Below are positions 1 to 7,170 of a DNA stretch of 22,589 bases, in pieces. Positions within the stretch are counted from its first letter, which is position 1. The number at the start of each line of letters is the position of its first letter. Location: assembly GCA_038209365.1 (NCBI GenBank), contig JBBQXS010000059.1, positions 1 to 22,589 on the forward strand, written 5' to 3'. The notes beneath the pieces were generated by a model. It worked only from the letters and a program-made list of their open reading frames with translations. It searched no databases and had not been told where the DNA came from. The DNA is from DASQHW01 sp038209365 (GTDB taxonomy: Bacteria > Actinomycetota > Acidimicrobiia > IMCC26256 > PALSA-610). Made by a program: the position numbers and the translations under genes.

Positions 1-140
1 GCCCCTACAAGTCAAACAACCAACGCCTCGCCGCACTTGCCCGCTGGCTCCACACCTACAACCATCACCGCTGCCACACCGCGCTCGGAGGCCAGCCACC
101 CATCAGCCGCCTCAACAACCTGTCAGGTCATTACATCTAG
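1..140 (+). CDS. IS481-type transposase, C-terminal fragment (5' end outside window)
   Basis: An open frame enters from the left edge (first full codon at base 3) and ends at TAG 138-140. The 45 visible residues include LARWLHTYNHHRCHTALGG followed by QPPISRLNN. This is the characteristic end of the DDE integrase-core transposases of the IS481 family and its relatives: the W-x-x-x-YN-x-x-R-x-H-x-ALGG-x-PP-x-R pattern around the last part of the catalytic core. The catalytic DDE residues lie mostly upstream, so activity cannot be judged. The IS end should lie between the stop and the lipoprotein start at 180, but no inverted repeat can be confirmed without the other end. Family assignment is from motif recognition and IS3-type relatives are possible. 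Confidence 0.85.
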   Translation, partial: PYKSNNQRLAALARWLHTYNHHRCHTALGGQPPISRLNNLSGHYI

Positions 141-164
141 CCATTCGAGTCCCGATCAGCCATC

Positions 165-170
165 AAAGGA
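165..170 (+). promoter_or_regulatory. Ribosome binding site of the betaine-binding lipoprotein gene
   Basis: AAAGGA lies 9 bases before the ATG at 180. It supports that start over the out-of-frame ATG at 170, which the site itself overlaps. Confidence 0.6.
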
Positions 171-179
171 TGTCAGCTC

Positions 180-1139
180 ATGAAGAACGTCAGACGCCGT
201 CCGACCGGAAGCGTGGTGGGAGTGCTGATGCTCGCACTCGTGCTCGTCGCCGGATGCGGAAGCAGCAACAAGAAGAGCACACCGAGTGCGACGACCGGGC
301 CGACCCGTATCGACTCGCAGCTCGTGTTCGGCGGACCCACCGAGTGTCTCGAACGACCGCTCTGCCTCGGCAACAAGGAACAGCAGCTCTACGGCTTCAA
401 GTTCAAGGAAGTGAAGAAGCTCGACACGGGTGGACCGATCACGTCGAAGGCGTTGAAGGACAACACGATCCAGGTCGGTGTCCTGTTCACCGGCAGCAGC
501 GTGATCGACCCCGACTTCGTCCTGCTCAACGACGACAAGGGCCTGCAGCCGGCTGACAACCCGACCGCGCTCGTGCGCGAGTCGAAGGCGACCCCCGACG
601 TCAAGCGGATCCTCGACGAGGTCAATGCGAAGCTGACGATCGAGGCCTACAACAAGATGGCCACGGGCATCACCGAGGACAAGCTCGATGCCAAGGACGT
701 GGCCGCGACCTTCTTGAAGGGCAACGGGCTCGACACCAAGTCCACGGTCGGGAGCGGCACCAAGCTCAACGTCGGCGCGGTGGACTTCGCCGGCGCAGAC
801 GCCATCAGCCAGGCGTACGGTCAAGCGCTCGAGGCCAACGGGTATGACATCTCGTTCAAGGCGCCAGTGAAGACTCGCGAGATCGCGTACCCGCTCCTCA
901 AGAACGGCGACTGGGACCTGTACGGCGAGTTCACCGGGTCGCTGCTCACCTATCTGAAGGGCCAAACGACTGCCGACGCGAATGCCGTGTACACGTCCGT
1001 GCAGGAGAAGCTCACCGGCACCGGGCTCGTGGCGACGACGCCCGCGACCGCCCAGGACGTCAACGGCTTCTACGTGACGTCGGAGACGGCCAGCAAGTAC
1101 AGCCTCGTCAACATGTCGGACCTGACGAAGACCCAGTAG
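180..1139 (+). CDS. Glycine betaine/osmoprotectant ABC transporter substrate-binding lipoprotein with swapped halves
   Basis: This is a secreted 319-residue lipoprotein that should capture a quaternary amine (betaine, choline or similar) for an ABC importer. Residues 1-26 form a signal peptide ending in lipobox LVAGC, with C26 as the lipidated Cys. The rest matches the OpuAC/OsmF-type binding family, but in the wrong order. Residues 48-184 (FGGPTECLERPLC, then YGFKFKEVKKLDTGGP, then LLNDDKGLQPADN) correspond to what is normally the second half. After a Ser/Gly/Thr linker (about 185-195), residues 196-319 (LNVGAVDF, QALEANGYD, DLYGEFTGSLLTYL, ending YSLVNMSDL) correspond to the normal first half. 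C56 and C62 could form a disulfide. No permease or ATPase gene is nearby, and an IS end sits just upstream, so it is an orphan here. The family call is firm; the ligand is inferred. Confidence 0.85.
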   Translation: MKNVRRRPTGSVVGVLMLALVLVAGCGSSNKKSTPSATTGPTRIDSQLVFGGPTECLERPLCLGNKEQQLYGFKFKEVKKLDTGGPITSKALKDNTIQVGVLFTGSSVIDPDFVLLNDDKGLQPADNPTALVRESKATPDVKRILDEVNAKLTIEAYNKMATGITEDKLDAKDVAATFLKGNGLDTKSTVGSGTKLNVGAVDFAGADAISQAYGQALEANGYDISFKAPVKTREIAYPLLKNGDWDLYGEFTGSLLTYLKGQTTADANAVYTSVQEKLTGTGLVATTPATAQDVNGFYVTSETASKYSLVNMSDLTKTQ

Positions 1140-1153
1140 GGGTGCGAGACGAA

Positions 1154-1186
1154 GGGTCGGGCGCGGCTACCAGCCGCGCTCGGCCC
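1154..1186. terminator. Long GC-rich hairpin between convergent genes, probable bidirectional terminator
   Basis: Bases 1154-1168 pair with 1172-1186 around an ACC loop, giving a stem of about 15 pairs. The inner 8 pairs (GCGCGGCT with AGCCGCGC) are perfect, and the outer part has a few G-T pairs. It starts 14 bases after the lipoprotein stop and covers the stop codon of the convergent hydrolase gene. There is no T-tract on either side, as is common for actinobacterial hairpin terminators, so function is inferred. Confidence 0.55.
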
Positions 1187-1784
1187 ATTCGTCGAGGTGG
1201 GGCCGCTCGGTGCCGACCGTCGTGTCGAGCCCGTGGCCCGGCAGCACCAGCGTCTCGACCGGCAGTGTGAACAGCCGCCGGTCGACCGACCGGATGATCG
1301 TGGTGAAGTCGCCGCCGGGGAACTTCGTGTTCCCGACCCCGCCGGGGAACAGCGTGTCGCCGCTGAACAGCACCGGATGTCCAACGAGTAAGAAGCACGT
1401 GGAGCCGGGCGTGTGGCCGGGGGTGTGGATCGTGTGCAGCCGGAGATCACCGACCTCGATCACGTCGTCGTCGGGAATCGTGAAGTCGTAGGCCGGGAGC
1501 ATCTCGGCGTCCTGGGTCGCGATGCCGACGTCGATGCCCGCGTCGCGCATCTGGGTCACGGCCTGGATGTGATCGAAATGGCCGTGGGTCGTCAGGACGC
1601 GCCGCACGCCGGTCGCGCGCGAGACCTCGAGCAGCAGCTCGTGCTCGTTGGCGGCATCGACCAGGACCGCGTCGCCGGTGCGCTTGTCGCGCAGCACGAA
1701 CACGTTGTTCTCGTACGGTCCGACGACGATCTTGTCGATCCGCGCGTCCGAGGTCTCGTAGTGCGCAGGGCGGGCGGCAACCAT
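1167..1784 (-). CDS. Metallo-beta-lactamase-fold hydrolase (glyoxalase II-like)
   Basis: This 205-residue single-domain protein has all the metal ligands of the metallo-beta-lactamase fold. They are the HxHxDH motif (H67, H69, D71 and H72 in THGHFDHI), H124 in HTPGHTPGS, D143 in FSGDTLFPG and H184 in LPGHG. Size and motif order resemble glyoxalase II-like and persulfide dioxygenase-like hydrolases that act on thioesters or similar small substrates in the cytosol; the substrate is not predictable from the sequence. The start is supported by TAGGCT on the minus strand exactly 6 bases before the ATG, suggesting a leaderless transcript. It converges with the lipoprotein gene over a shared hairpin and diverges from the acyl-CoA dehydrogenase pair. 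Confidence 0.88.
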   Translation of the reverse strand: MVAARPAHYETSDARIDKIVVGPYENNVFVLRDKRTGDAVLVDAANEHELLLEVSRATGVRRVLTTHGHFDHIQAVTQMRDAGIDVGIATQDAEMLPAYDFTIPDDDVIEVGDLRLHTIHTPGHTPGSTCFLLVGHPVLFSGDTLFPGGVGNTKFPGGDFTTIIRSVDRRLFTLPVETLVLPGHGLDTTVGTERPHLDEWAERGW

Positions 1785-1790
1785 GCCCGC

Positions 1791-1796
1791 AGCCTA
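1791..1796 (-). promoter_or_regulatory. Putative -10 element for the MBL-fold hydrolase (leaderless)
   Basis: TAGGCT on the minus strand is followed after 6 bases by the ATG at 1784. This is the usual actinobacterial TANNNT-to-start distance for leaderless mRNA. No clear -35 is seen. Confidence 0.5.
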
Positions 1797-1844
1797 CTGA
1801 GGCGCTCGCGGATCGCGGTCTGGAAACTCGACGGGTCGGTCAAG

Positions 1845-1850
1845 TAGCGT
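1845..1850 (+). promoter_or_regulatory. Putative -10 element for the acyl-CoA dehydrogenase pair
   Basis: TAGCGT is followed after 9 bases by the ATG at 1860, so the transcript would be leaderless or have a leader of 1-3 bases. There is no Shine-Dalgarno sequence before this ATG, which agrees with that reading. Confidence 0.35.
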
Positions 1851-1859
1851 CGTCCCGCC

Positions 1860-3047
1860 ATGGATTTTGCGGATACGCCGGCCGAAGCGGCCTTTCGAGA
1901 CGAAGTGCGCGCCTGGCTGGCCGAGCACCTCGTCGGCGAGTTCGCGGCCCTCGGCCCGGGTGGCGGCCCCGCCGACGAGACGGGCTGGGACGTCCGGCTG
2001 GAGTGGGAGCGCGTGCTCGGTGCCGACCGATGGGTCGGGCTCTCGTGGCCGGCCGAGTACGGGGGACGCGGCGCCGACCTGGCTCAGCAGATCATCTTCA
2101 ACGAGGAGTACGCCCGCGCGAACGCGCCGGCCCGCATCTCGTTCTTCGGCGAGGGGCTCTTCGCGCCGACGCTGATCCAGTTCGGCACCGACGAGCAGAA
2201 GCGGCGGTTCCTGCCGAGGATCCAGCGCGTCGAGGAGCTGTGGTGCCAGGGCTTCTCCGAGCCGAACGCGGGCAGCGACCTCGCGAACATCCAGACACGC
2301 GCCGCCCTCGACGGCGACGAGTGGGTGATCACCGGCCAGAAGGTGTGGACCACGCTCGCGCACCGCGCCGACTGGTGCTTCGTCGTCTGCCGCACCGACC
2401 CGGAGTCCAAGAGTCACCACGGCTTGTCGTACCTGCTGGTGCCGATGAACCAGCCGGGTATCGAGGTGCGGCCCCTCCGCCAGCTCACCGGCGGCGCCGA
2501 ATTCAACGAGGTCTTCTTCGACGGCGCGCGCACCGAGAAGGACAACGTGCTCGGTCCGGTGGGAGAGGGTTGGAAGGTCGCGATGGCGACACTCGGCTTC
2601 GAGCGTGGCACCGCGTTCATGTCGTCGCAGCTCGCATTCGAAGGCGAGTACGCGCAGCTGCTGCACACCGCGCAGAAGAACGGCTCGGCCGTCCAGCCCG
2701 CGTTGCGCGACGAGCTCGCGCAGCGCTACATCGGCTTGCAAGTGATGAAGTACAACGGCATGCGTATGCTCACGAACCTCGTGCACAAGGGCTCGCTGGG
2801 TCCCGAGGCGAGCATCGGCAAGCTGTTCTGGACGACATGGCATCGCAACTTCGGCGAGACCGCGATGCGCGTCGAGGGCGCGGACGCGCTCACGATCGAA
2901 GCGGCCGGTGAAGGTGTCTACGAACCGGACGAGCTCGAACGAATCTTCTTGTCGAGCCGGGCCGAGACGATCTACGCGGGCGCGAGTGAGATCCAACGCA
3001 ACATCATCGGCGAACGGGTACTCGGGCTGCCCCGAGAACCGCGATAG
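1860..3047 (+). CDS. Acyl-CoA dehydrogenase, probable catalytic subunit of a heteromeric pair
   Basis: This 395-residue, full-length FAD-dependent acyl-CoA dehydrogenase would introduce the alpha-beta double bond into an acyl-CoA. The N-terminal helical domain begins FADTPAEAAFRDEVRAWL. The flavin and substrate signature WCQGFSEPNAGSDLA lies near residue 120, and the C-terminal signature is IYAGASEIQRNIIGER. The Glu of the medium-chain type (the E of YEG) is Ala here. E248 in TLGFERG falls at the position used by isovaleryl-CoA dehydrogenase-like enzymes and is the likely catalytic base. A second dehydrogenase gene begins 12 bases downstream. Such pairs form alpha2-beta2 enzymes in mycobacterial steroid side-chain degradation (FadE26-FadE27 type). 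A bulky or branched acyl-CoA substrate is inferred, not shown. Confidence 0.9.
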   Translation: MDFADTPAEAAFRDEVRAWLAEHLVGEFAALGPGGGPADETGWDVRLEWERVLGADRWVGLSWPAEYGGRGADLAQQIIFNEEYARANAPARISFFGEGLFAPTLIQFGTDEQKRRFLPRIQRVEELWCQGFSEPNAGSDLANIQTRAALDGDEWVITGQKVWTTLAHRADWCFVVCRTDPESKSHHGLSYLLVPMNQPGIEVRPLRQLTGGAEFNEVFFDGARTEKDNVLGPVGEGWKVAMATLGFERGTAFMSSQLAFEGEYAQLLHTAQKNGSAVQPALRDELAQRYIGLQVMKYNGMRMLTNLVHKGSLGPEASIGKLFWTTWHRNFGETAMRVEGADALTIEAAGEGVYEPDELERIFLSSRAETIYAGASEIQRNIIGERVLGLPREPR

Positions 3048-3052
3048 GGGAA
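3047..3052 (+). promoter_or_regulatory. Ribosome binding site of the second acyl-CoA dehydrogenase gene
   Basis: GGGGAA overlaps the last base of the upstream stop codon and lies 7 bases before the ATG at 3060, so both dehydrogenases are probably translated from one mRNA. Confidence 0.6.
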
Positions 3053-3059
3053 CACAGAG

Positions 3060-4190
3060 ATGAACTTCGCCTTCTCCGAGGAGCAGGAAGAGCTGCGGCG
3101 CACGGTGCGGCAATTCCTCGAGTCCAAGTCGCCCGAGACGGAAGTGCGCCGTCTGATGGAGACCACCGAGGGCTTCGACCCCGCGGTGTGGAAGCAGATG
3201 GGTCAGGAGCTCGGCCTCCAGGGTCTCGCGATTCCCGAGGAGTACGGCGGCCAAGGCTTCACGTTCATCGAGCTCGGGATCGTGCTCGAGGAGATGGGAC
3301 GGGTGTTGCTCGCGGCGCCGTATTTCTCCTCGGTGGTGCTCGCCGCGAACGCGATCATGAATGCCGGTAGCGATGACCAGAAGGCCGCGCTCCTTCCGGG
3401 CATCGCCAGTGGCGACACGATTGCCGCCCTCGCGTTCACCGAACCGTCGGGCAAGTGGGACGCGGCCGGCATCACGATGGAAGCCAAGGAGTCGGGCGGC
3501 AAGTACACGCTCTCGGGCGAGAAGATGTTCGTGATCGACGGTCACACCGCCGAGCTCATCGTCGTCGTCGCACGCACTGCGGGGACGAGCGGTACCGACG
3601 GCATCTCGTTCTTCACCGTGCGCGGGGACGCCGAGGGACTCACCCGCACCGCGCTCTCCACGATGGACATGACGCGCAAGCAGGCGAAGCTCGAGTTCAC
3701 CAACGTCCCGGCCGAACCGCTCGGTGCTCCCGGGAGCGGATGGCCCGCGTTCAGCAAGACGCTGGACCAGGCCGCAGTCGCGCTCTCCAACGAGATGATG
3801 GGGGGCGCGCAGAAGGTGCTCGAGATGTCAGTGGAGTATGCGAAGGTGCGCGTGCAGTTCGGCCGCCCCATCGGCTCGTTCCAGGCGATCAAGCACAAGT
3901 GCGCGGACATGCTGCTCGAAGTCGAGTCGGGCAAGTCGGCGGCGTACTACGCCGCGTGGGCCGCGGCCGAGGACAACGAGGAGCTCCCGGTCGTCGCCGC
4001 GCTCTCCAAGGCCTACTGCTCGGAGGCGTACTTCCACGCGACGGCCGAGAACATTCAGATCCACGGGGGGATCGGCTTCACGTGGGAGCACCCAGCGCAC
4101 TTGTACTTCAAGCGAGCGAAGTCGTCGGAGATCTACCTCGGCGACCCGACCTACCATCGCGAGCTCTTGGCACAGAGGATCGGCATCTAG
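3060..4190 (+). CDS. Acyl-CoA dehydrogenase, probable non-catalytic partner subunit
   Basis: This 376-residue acyl-CoA dehydrogenase begins with the typical helical N-terminus (MNFAFSEEQEELRRTVRQFL). It has an EEYGGQGF loop, a flavin-region motif ALAFTEPSGKWD that is weaker than the usual TEPxAGSD, and the C-terminal IQIHGGIGFTWEHPAHLYFKRAK motif typical of FadE27/FadE29-like subunits. The position that carries the catalytic Glu in isovaleryl-CoA dehydrogenase-like enzymes is Ala/Gln here (TLDQAAVAL), and the medium-chain position reads YLGD. By my alignment it therefore lacks both known base positions. It most likely completes an alpha2-beta2 dehydrogenase with the upstream subunit. Family membership is firm; the partner role is inferred from missing residues and adjacency. 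Confidence 0.9.
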   Translation: MNFAFSEEQEELRRTVRQFLESKSPETEVRRLMETTEGFDPAVWKQMGQELGLQGLAIPEEYGGQGFTFIELGIVLEEMGRVLLAAPYFSSVVLAANAIMNAGSDDQKAALLPGIASGDTIAALAFTEPSGKWDAAGITMEAKESGGKYTLSGEKMFVIDGHTAELIVVVARTAGTSGTDGISFFTVRGDAEGLTRTALSTMDMTRKQAKLEFTNVPAEPLGAPGSGWPAFSKTLDQAAVALSNEMMGGAQKVLEMSVEYAKVRVQFGRPIGSFQAIKHKCADMLLEVESGKSAAYYAAWAAAEDNEELPVVAALSKAYCSEAYFHATAENIQIHGGIGFTWEHPAHLYFKRAKSSEIYLGDPTYHRELLAQRIGI

Positions 4191-4251
4191 CCGGTACCGT
4201 GCACGTGTGCGGGCCGGGCGTTCCGGCTCGCGGTGAGCGTGACCCAGAGGC

Positions 4252-4971
4252 ATGGAATTTTCGGTAGCGGCTTTCAACGCGCATTGGGGAGTCGGGCGGT
4301 TCGGTCAGTTCCGCGGCGTGCGCTTCGACGTCGCGCAGGTCGTACGCAGCTTCGACGCCGACATCGTCGTCGTCTCCGAGGCGTGGCGCGACGAGGACGG
4401 TCGCGGCATCCTCGATCCGCTGGGTGACGCCGGCTACGAGATCGAGATCGTGCAGCAGATGTCGCTCGATCTTCGGGCCGACCGCAGCGGCGCGCGCGAC
4501 GTCGCGCCTCGCACGGGGTTCTGGGAGATGGCGGTCTGCACGCGTTTCCCGGTGGTGGCGCGCCGGGAGATCTCGCTCGATGCGCAACGCGGCGATCCCG
4601 TGTACTCCCGCCTCGCGCTGTCGGTCACCCTCGATGTCGCCGGCACTCCGGTCGAGGTCATTGCCCTGCACACGTCGTCGAAGGTGTGGAGACTGGCGCC
4701 TGTCAGGCACCTGCTCAACGCCAAGCGGCAACTCACCGACGACACTCCGCAGATCCTCGCGGGTGATTTCAACTTCTGGGGACCGCCGGTCGCAATGCTC
4801 ATGCCGGGTTGGGACCGTCCCGTACGGGGGCGCACCTACCCCTCGCATCGCCCGCACAGCCAGATCGACCACGTGCTCGTACGCGGTGGCATCGAGTCGA
4901 TCGAGGGTGAAGTGCTCGCGGCGACTCCGTCGGATCACCGGCCGGTTCGAGCCCGTCTCCGTTTGCCATGA
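4252..4971 (+). CDS. Endonuclease/exonuclease/phosphatase-family protein
   Basis: This 239-residue protein has the Mg-dependent EEP (DNase I/phosphodiesterase) fold. Visible motifs are the N-terminal FNAHWG with N9, E43 in VVVSEAW (metal ligand), AGDFNFWG at 170-177 (catalytic Asp and Asn), IDHVLVRG near 205 and the terminal SDHRPVRARL with D228 and H229. These cover the expected catalytic set, so it is probably active on a phosphodiester or phosphate monoester; DNA, lipid and nucleotide substrates all occur in the family. There is no signal peptide or membrane segment. The ATG at 4252 has only AGAGG one base upstream, so initiation looks inefficient. In-frame upstream starts are blocked by stops at 4234 and 4240. 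It lies between the dehydrogenase pair and the glycan locus without clear functional ties. Confidence 0.85.
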   Translation: MEFSVAAFNAHWGVGRFGQFRGVRFDVAQVVRSFDADIVVVSEAWRDEDGRGILDPLGDAGYEIEIVQQMSLDLRADRSGARDVAPRTGFWEMAVCTRFPVVARREISLDAQRGDPVYSRLALSVTLDVAGTPVEVIALHTSSKVWRLAPVRHLLNAKRQLTDDTPQILAGDFNFWGPPVAMLMPGWDRPVRGRTYPSHRPHSQIDHVLVRGGIESIEGEVLAATPSDHRPVRARLRLP

Positions 4972-5036
4972 CGACGGGCGTTCCACCTCGCAAGGGAATC
5001 AGACGTCACCGTTCCGCGCCGGCGGGTTGCCTCGGC

Positions 5037-5049
5037 GTACCGTAGGTAC
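5037..5049. promoter_or_regulatory. Perfect inverted repeat just before the export permease gene
   Basis: GTACC and GGTAC flank a GTA centre and end 6 bases before the ATG at 5056. The site contains TACCGT, which could serve as a -10 box, so it may be an operator or a promoter element. No functional evidence is available. Confidence 0.3.
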
Positions 5050-5055
5050 TCGATC

Positions 5056-5862
5056 ATGGCTCTCGCGACGGACATCTGGCAGTACCGCGGACTCATTGGC
5101 AACCTCGCGCAGCGGGAGCTGAAGGCCCGCTACAAGCGCAGCCTGCTGGGCTGGGCGTGGTCGCTCATCAACCCGGCCATGACGCTTCTCACGTATGCCC
5201 TCGTCTTCGGCACGTTCCTGAAGGTGCAACCACCTGTCGCCGGCAACGGTCATCTGAAGAACTTTGCGCTCTATCTCTTTGCCGGGCTCGTGGTGTGGAA
5301 CTTCTGGTTGGCCGTGATCAACGGTGCGATGTCCGGTCTCATCGGCGCCGGCCCCATGTTGCGGAAGGTGTACTTCCCGGCCGAGTGCCCGGTCATCGCG
5401 AGCGGGCTCGTCGCGCTGACACAGACACTCGTCGAGACTGCCGTGCTCCTCACGATCATGGCCGCGTTCGGCAACGTGTCGTGGACGTTCCTGTTCGTCC
5501 CGGTGCTCCTGGCGCTGTTGATCTTGTTCTCGGTCGGCGTCGCGCTCGTGCTCAGCCTCGTGAACGTCTATTACCGCGACGTGCAGTATCTCGTCGCCGT
5601 CGGGCTGAACGTGCTGTTCTACTGCACACCGATCGTGTACACGCTCGACCTGGTGGAGAACAACGCGCCCGCGCCGGTGAGCTTGTTCGTGCGCGCCAAT
5701 CCCCTCACGCAGTTCGTCACGGCGATGCGCAACTCGGTGTACGACCTGAAGGCGCCGAGCGCCGCGCGTCTGGGCTTCCTCTTCGTCGTGTCGGTCGCGA
5801 GCGCGCTCTGCGGCTGGGTGATCTTCCGGCGGTTCTCGGCGCGGGTCAGCGAGGAATTGTGA
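5056..5862 (+). CDS. wzm: Wzm-like polysaccharide ABC exporter permease (ABC-2 type)
   Basis: This 268-residue integral membrane protein begins with the cytoplasmic amphipathic segment NLAQRELKARYKRSLLGWAW, the hallmark of ABC-2 permeases for O-antigen, teichoic acid and related glycans. About six hydrophobic segments follow, the first near 35-55 (INPAMTLLTYALVFGTFL) and the last near 232-252 (LGFLFVVSVASALCGWVIF), with the conserved YYRDVQYLV and TPIVYTLD regions between. It would form a homodimeric channel that exports a lipid-linked glycan across the cytoplasmic membrane. Its stop overlaps the GTG start of the ATPase gene (GTGA), so the two subunits are probably made together. The exact glycan is unknown. 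Confidence 0.92.
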   Translation: MALATDIWQYRGLIGNLAQRELKARYKRSLLGWAWSLINPAMTLLTYALVFGTFLKVQPPVAGNGHLKNFALYLFAGLVVWNFWLAVINGAMSGLIGAGPMLRKVYFPAECPVIASGLVALTQTLVETAVLLTIMAAFGNVSWTFLFVPVLLALLILFSVGVALVLSLVNVYYRDVQYLVAVGLNVLFYCTPIVYTLDLVENNAPAPVSLFVRANPLTQFVTAMRNSVYDLKAPSAARLGFLFVVSVASALCGWVIFRRFSARVSEEL

Positions 5863-7142
5863 CGACGCTCGGCGAAGACGCACCAAAGCTTGCTGCTGAC
5901 GCCACGAATGCAGAACCGGTCATCGTCGTCGACGACGTCTCGAAACGTTTCCGCCTGTACCGCGAGCGCGCCAGCAGCCTGAAGGAGACGATCACCGCCC
6001 GCTTCGGTCGTCGGGCAAGTTTCGAGGACTTCTGGGCATTGCGCGACGTGTCGATGTCGATCACCAAGGGCTGCACGTACGGACTGATCGGCCACAACGG
6101 TTCGGGCAAGTCGACCCTGTTGCGCCTCATGGCCGGCATCCATCCACCCACATCGGGCACGGTGCGAACCGAGGGTCGAATCTCCGCGCTGCTCGAGCTC
6201 GGCGCCGGCTTCCATCCGGAGCTCTCCGGTCGGGAGAACATCTATCTCAATGGATCGATCCTCGGGCTCACGCGCCGCGAGATCAACGCCGTGCTCGGGG
6301 AGATCATCGAGTTCTCGGGCCTCGAAGACTTCGTGGACTCGCCCGTCAAGCACTACTCGAGCGGCATGTACGTGCGGTTGGGCTTTGCCATCGCGGTGCA
6401 CGTGAACCCCGACATCCTGATGATCGACGAGGTCATCGCCGTCGGCGACGAGGAATTCCAACGAAGGTGCTTCGATCACCTGTATCAGCTGCGCCGCGAG
6501 GGCGTGACGATCGTGATGGTCTCGCACAGCGCGCCGTTGATGGAACAGATGTGTGACGAGGTGTCCTGGCTGGACCACGGCCGGCTCCAGATGACGGGCG
6601 CGGCATCGGATGTCGTGCGAGCGTATCTCGATCACGTCAATGCCGCGCAGAACGAACGGCTCGCCGAAAGCTCCGACGACTCGGGGAAGGTCCCGGTGGA
6701 CAGCTCACGGCGCTGGGGGTCGCGCGAGATCGAGGTGCTCGGCTTCGAGCTCCGCGACGCGAACGGAGATGTGCTCGCCGCGGCGCGCGCCGGCGACGCG
6801 CTCACCATCAGGATTCGATATCACGCGAAGAACCCTGTTGCACAGCCGGTGTTCGGTCTCGGCTTCACGACCGAGAGCGGTGTGCGGGTCGCCGGCCCGA
6901 ACACCCGCTTTGCCGGCGTCGAAACCGGTCTCGTGCACGGCGAGGGCCATGTCGACTACGTCACCGACCGGTTGGCACTCATGCCCGGCACCTGGCACCT
7001 GTCGGTCGCAATCGTCGACGAGACGATGCTGCACACCTACGACCACCTGGATCAGTTGTACCAATTCCACGTGCAGCCCGGTTCGAGTCCCGAACGCTTC
7101 GGAATCGTCGACCTCAACGGTCGCTGGCACGTGAGCACTTGA
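5859..7142 (+). CDS. wzt: Wzt-like polysaccharide ABC exporter ATPase with C-terminal carbohydrate-binding domain
   Basis: This 427-residue protein pairs an ABC ATPase with a C-terminal glycan-reading domain. Walker A is GHNGSGKST at 78-86. The LLELGAGFHPELSGREN block at 111-127 is typical of Wzt proteins. The signature is YSSGMYVRL at 166-174, Walker B is ILMIDE at 186-191, and the H-loop His is H223 in VMVSHS. Residues about 285-427 (from WGSREIEVLGFELRDANGD to the FGIVDLNGRWHV end) form the Wzt C-terminal beta-sandwich. In E. coli O8/O9a this domain recognises the modified non-reducing end of the polymer before export. The GTG start at 5859 overlaps the permease stop and has GAGGA just upstream; the frame is open further upstream, but that part overlaps the permease. 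The adjacent methyltransferase is a candidate for making the recognised cap. Confidence 0.92.
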   Translation: MTTLGEDAPKLAADATNAEPVIVVDDVSKRFRLYRERASSLKETITARFGRRASFEDFWALRDVSMSITKGCTYGLIGHNGSGKSTLLRLMAGIHPPTSGTVRTEGRISALLELGAGFHPELSGRENIYLNGSILGLTRREINAVLGEIIEFSGLEDFVDSPVKHYSSGMYVRLGFAIAVHVNPDILMIDEVIAVGDEEFQRRCFDHLYQLRREGVTIVMVSHSAPLMEQMCDEVSWLDHGRLQMTGAASDVVRAYLDHVNAAQNERLAESSDDSGKVPVDSSRRWGSREIEVLGFELRDANGDVLAAARAGDALTIRIRYHAKNPVAQPVFGLGFTTESGVRVAGPNTRFAGVETGLVHGEGHVDYVTDRLALMPGTWHLSVAIVDETMLHTYDHLDQLYQFHVQPGSSPERFGIVDLNGRWHVST

Positions 7143-7157
7143 GCGGATCGCGGAAAG

Positions 7158-7163
7158 TACGAT
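7158..7163 (+). promoter_or_regulatory. Putative -10 element for the coiled-coil methyltransferase (leaderless)
   Basis: TACGAT is followed after 7 bases by the ATG at 7171. The hexamer overlaps the alternative ATG at 7162, which favours 7171 as the start. Confidence 0.4.
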
Positions 7164-7170
7164 GACCGGG

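Noticed and set aside
141..160. TTCGAGTCC-like string resembling a tRNA T-loop after the transposase
   Set aside because: The flanking bases do not pair as a T-arm, and no acceptor or anticodon arm can be folded around it.
1794..3545. 583-codon open frame antisense to the acyl-CoA dehydrogenases
   Set aside because: It is a high-GC mirror frame of well-supported genes; the product has no recognisable motif and low-complexity Arg/Glu/His composition.
5157..5858. N-terminal extension of the Wzt frame through the permease gene
   Set aside because: The translation of this part shows no protein features and the permease in the other frame is clear; the GTG at 5859 is the natural start.
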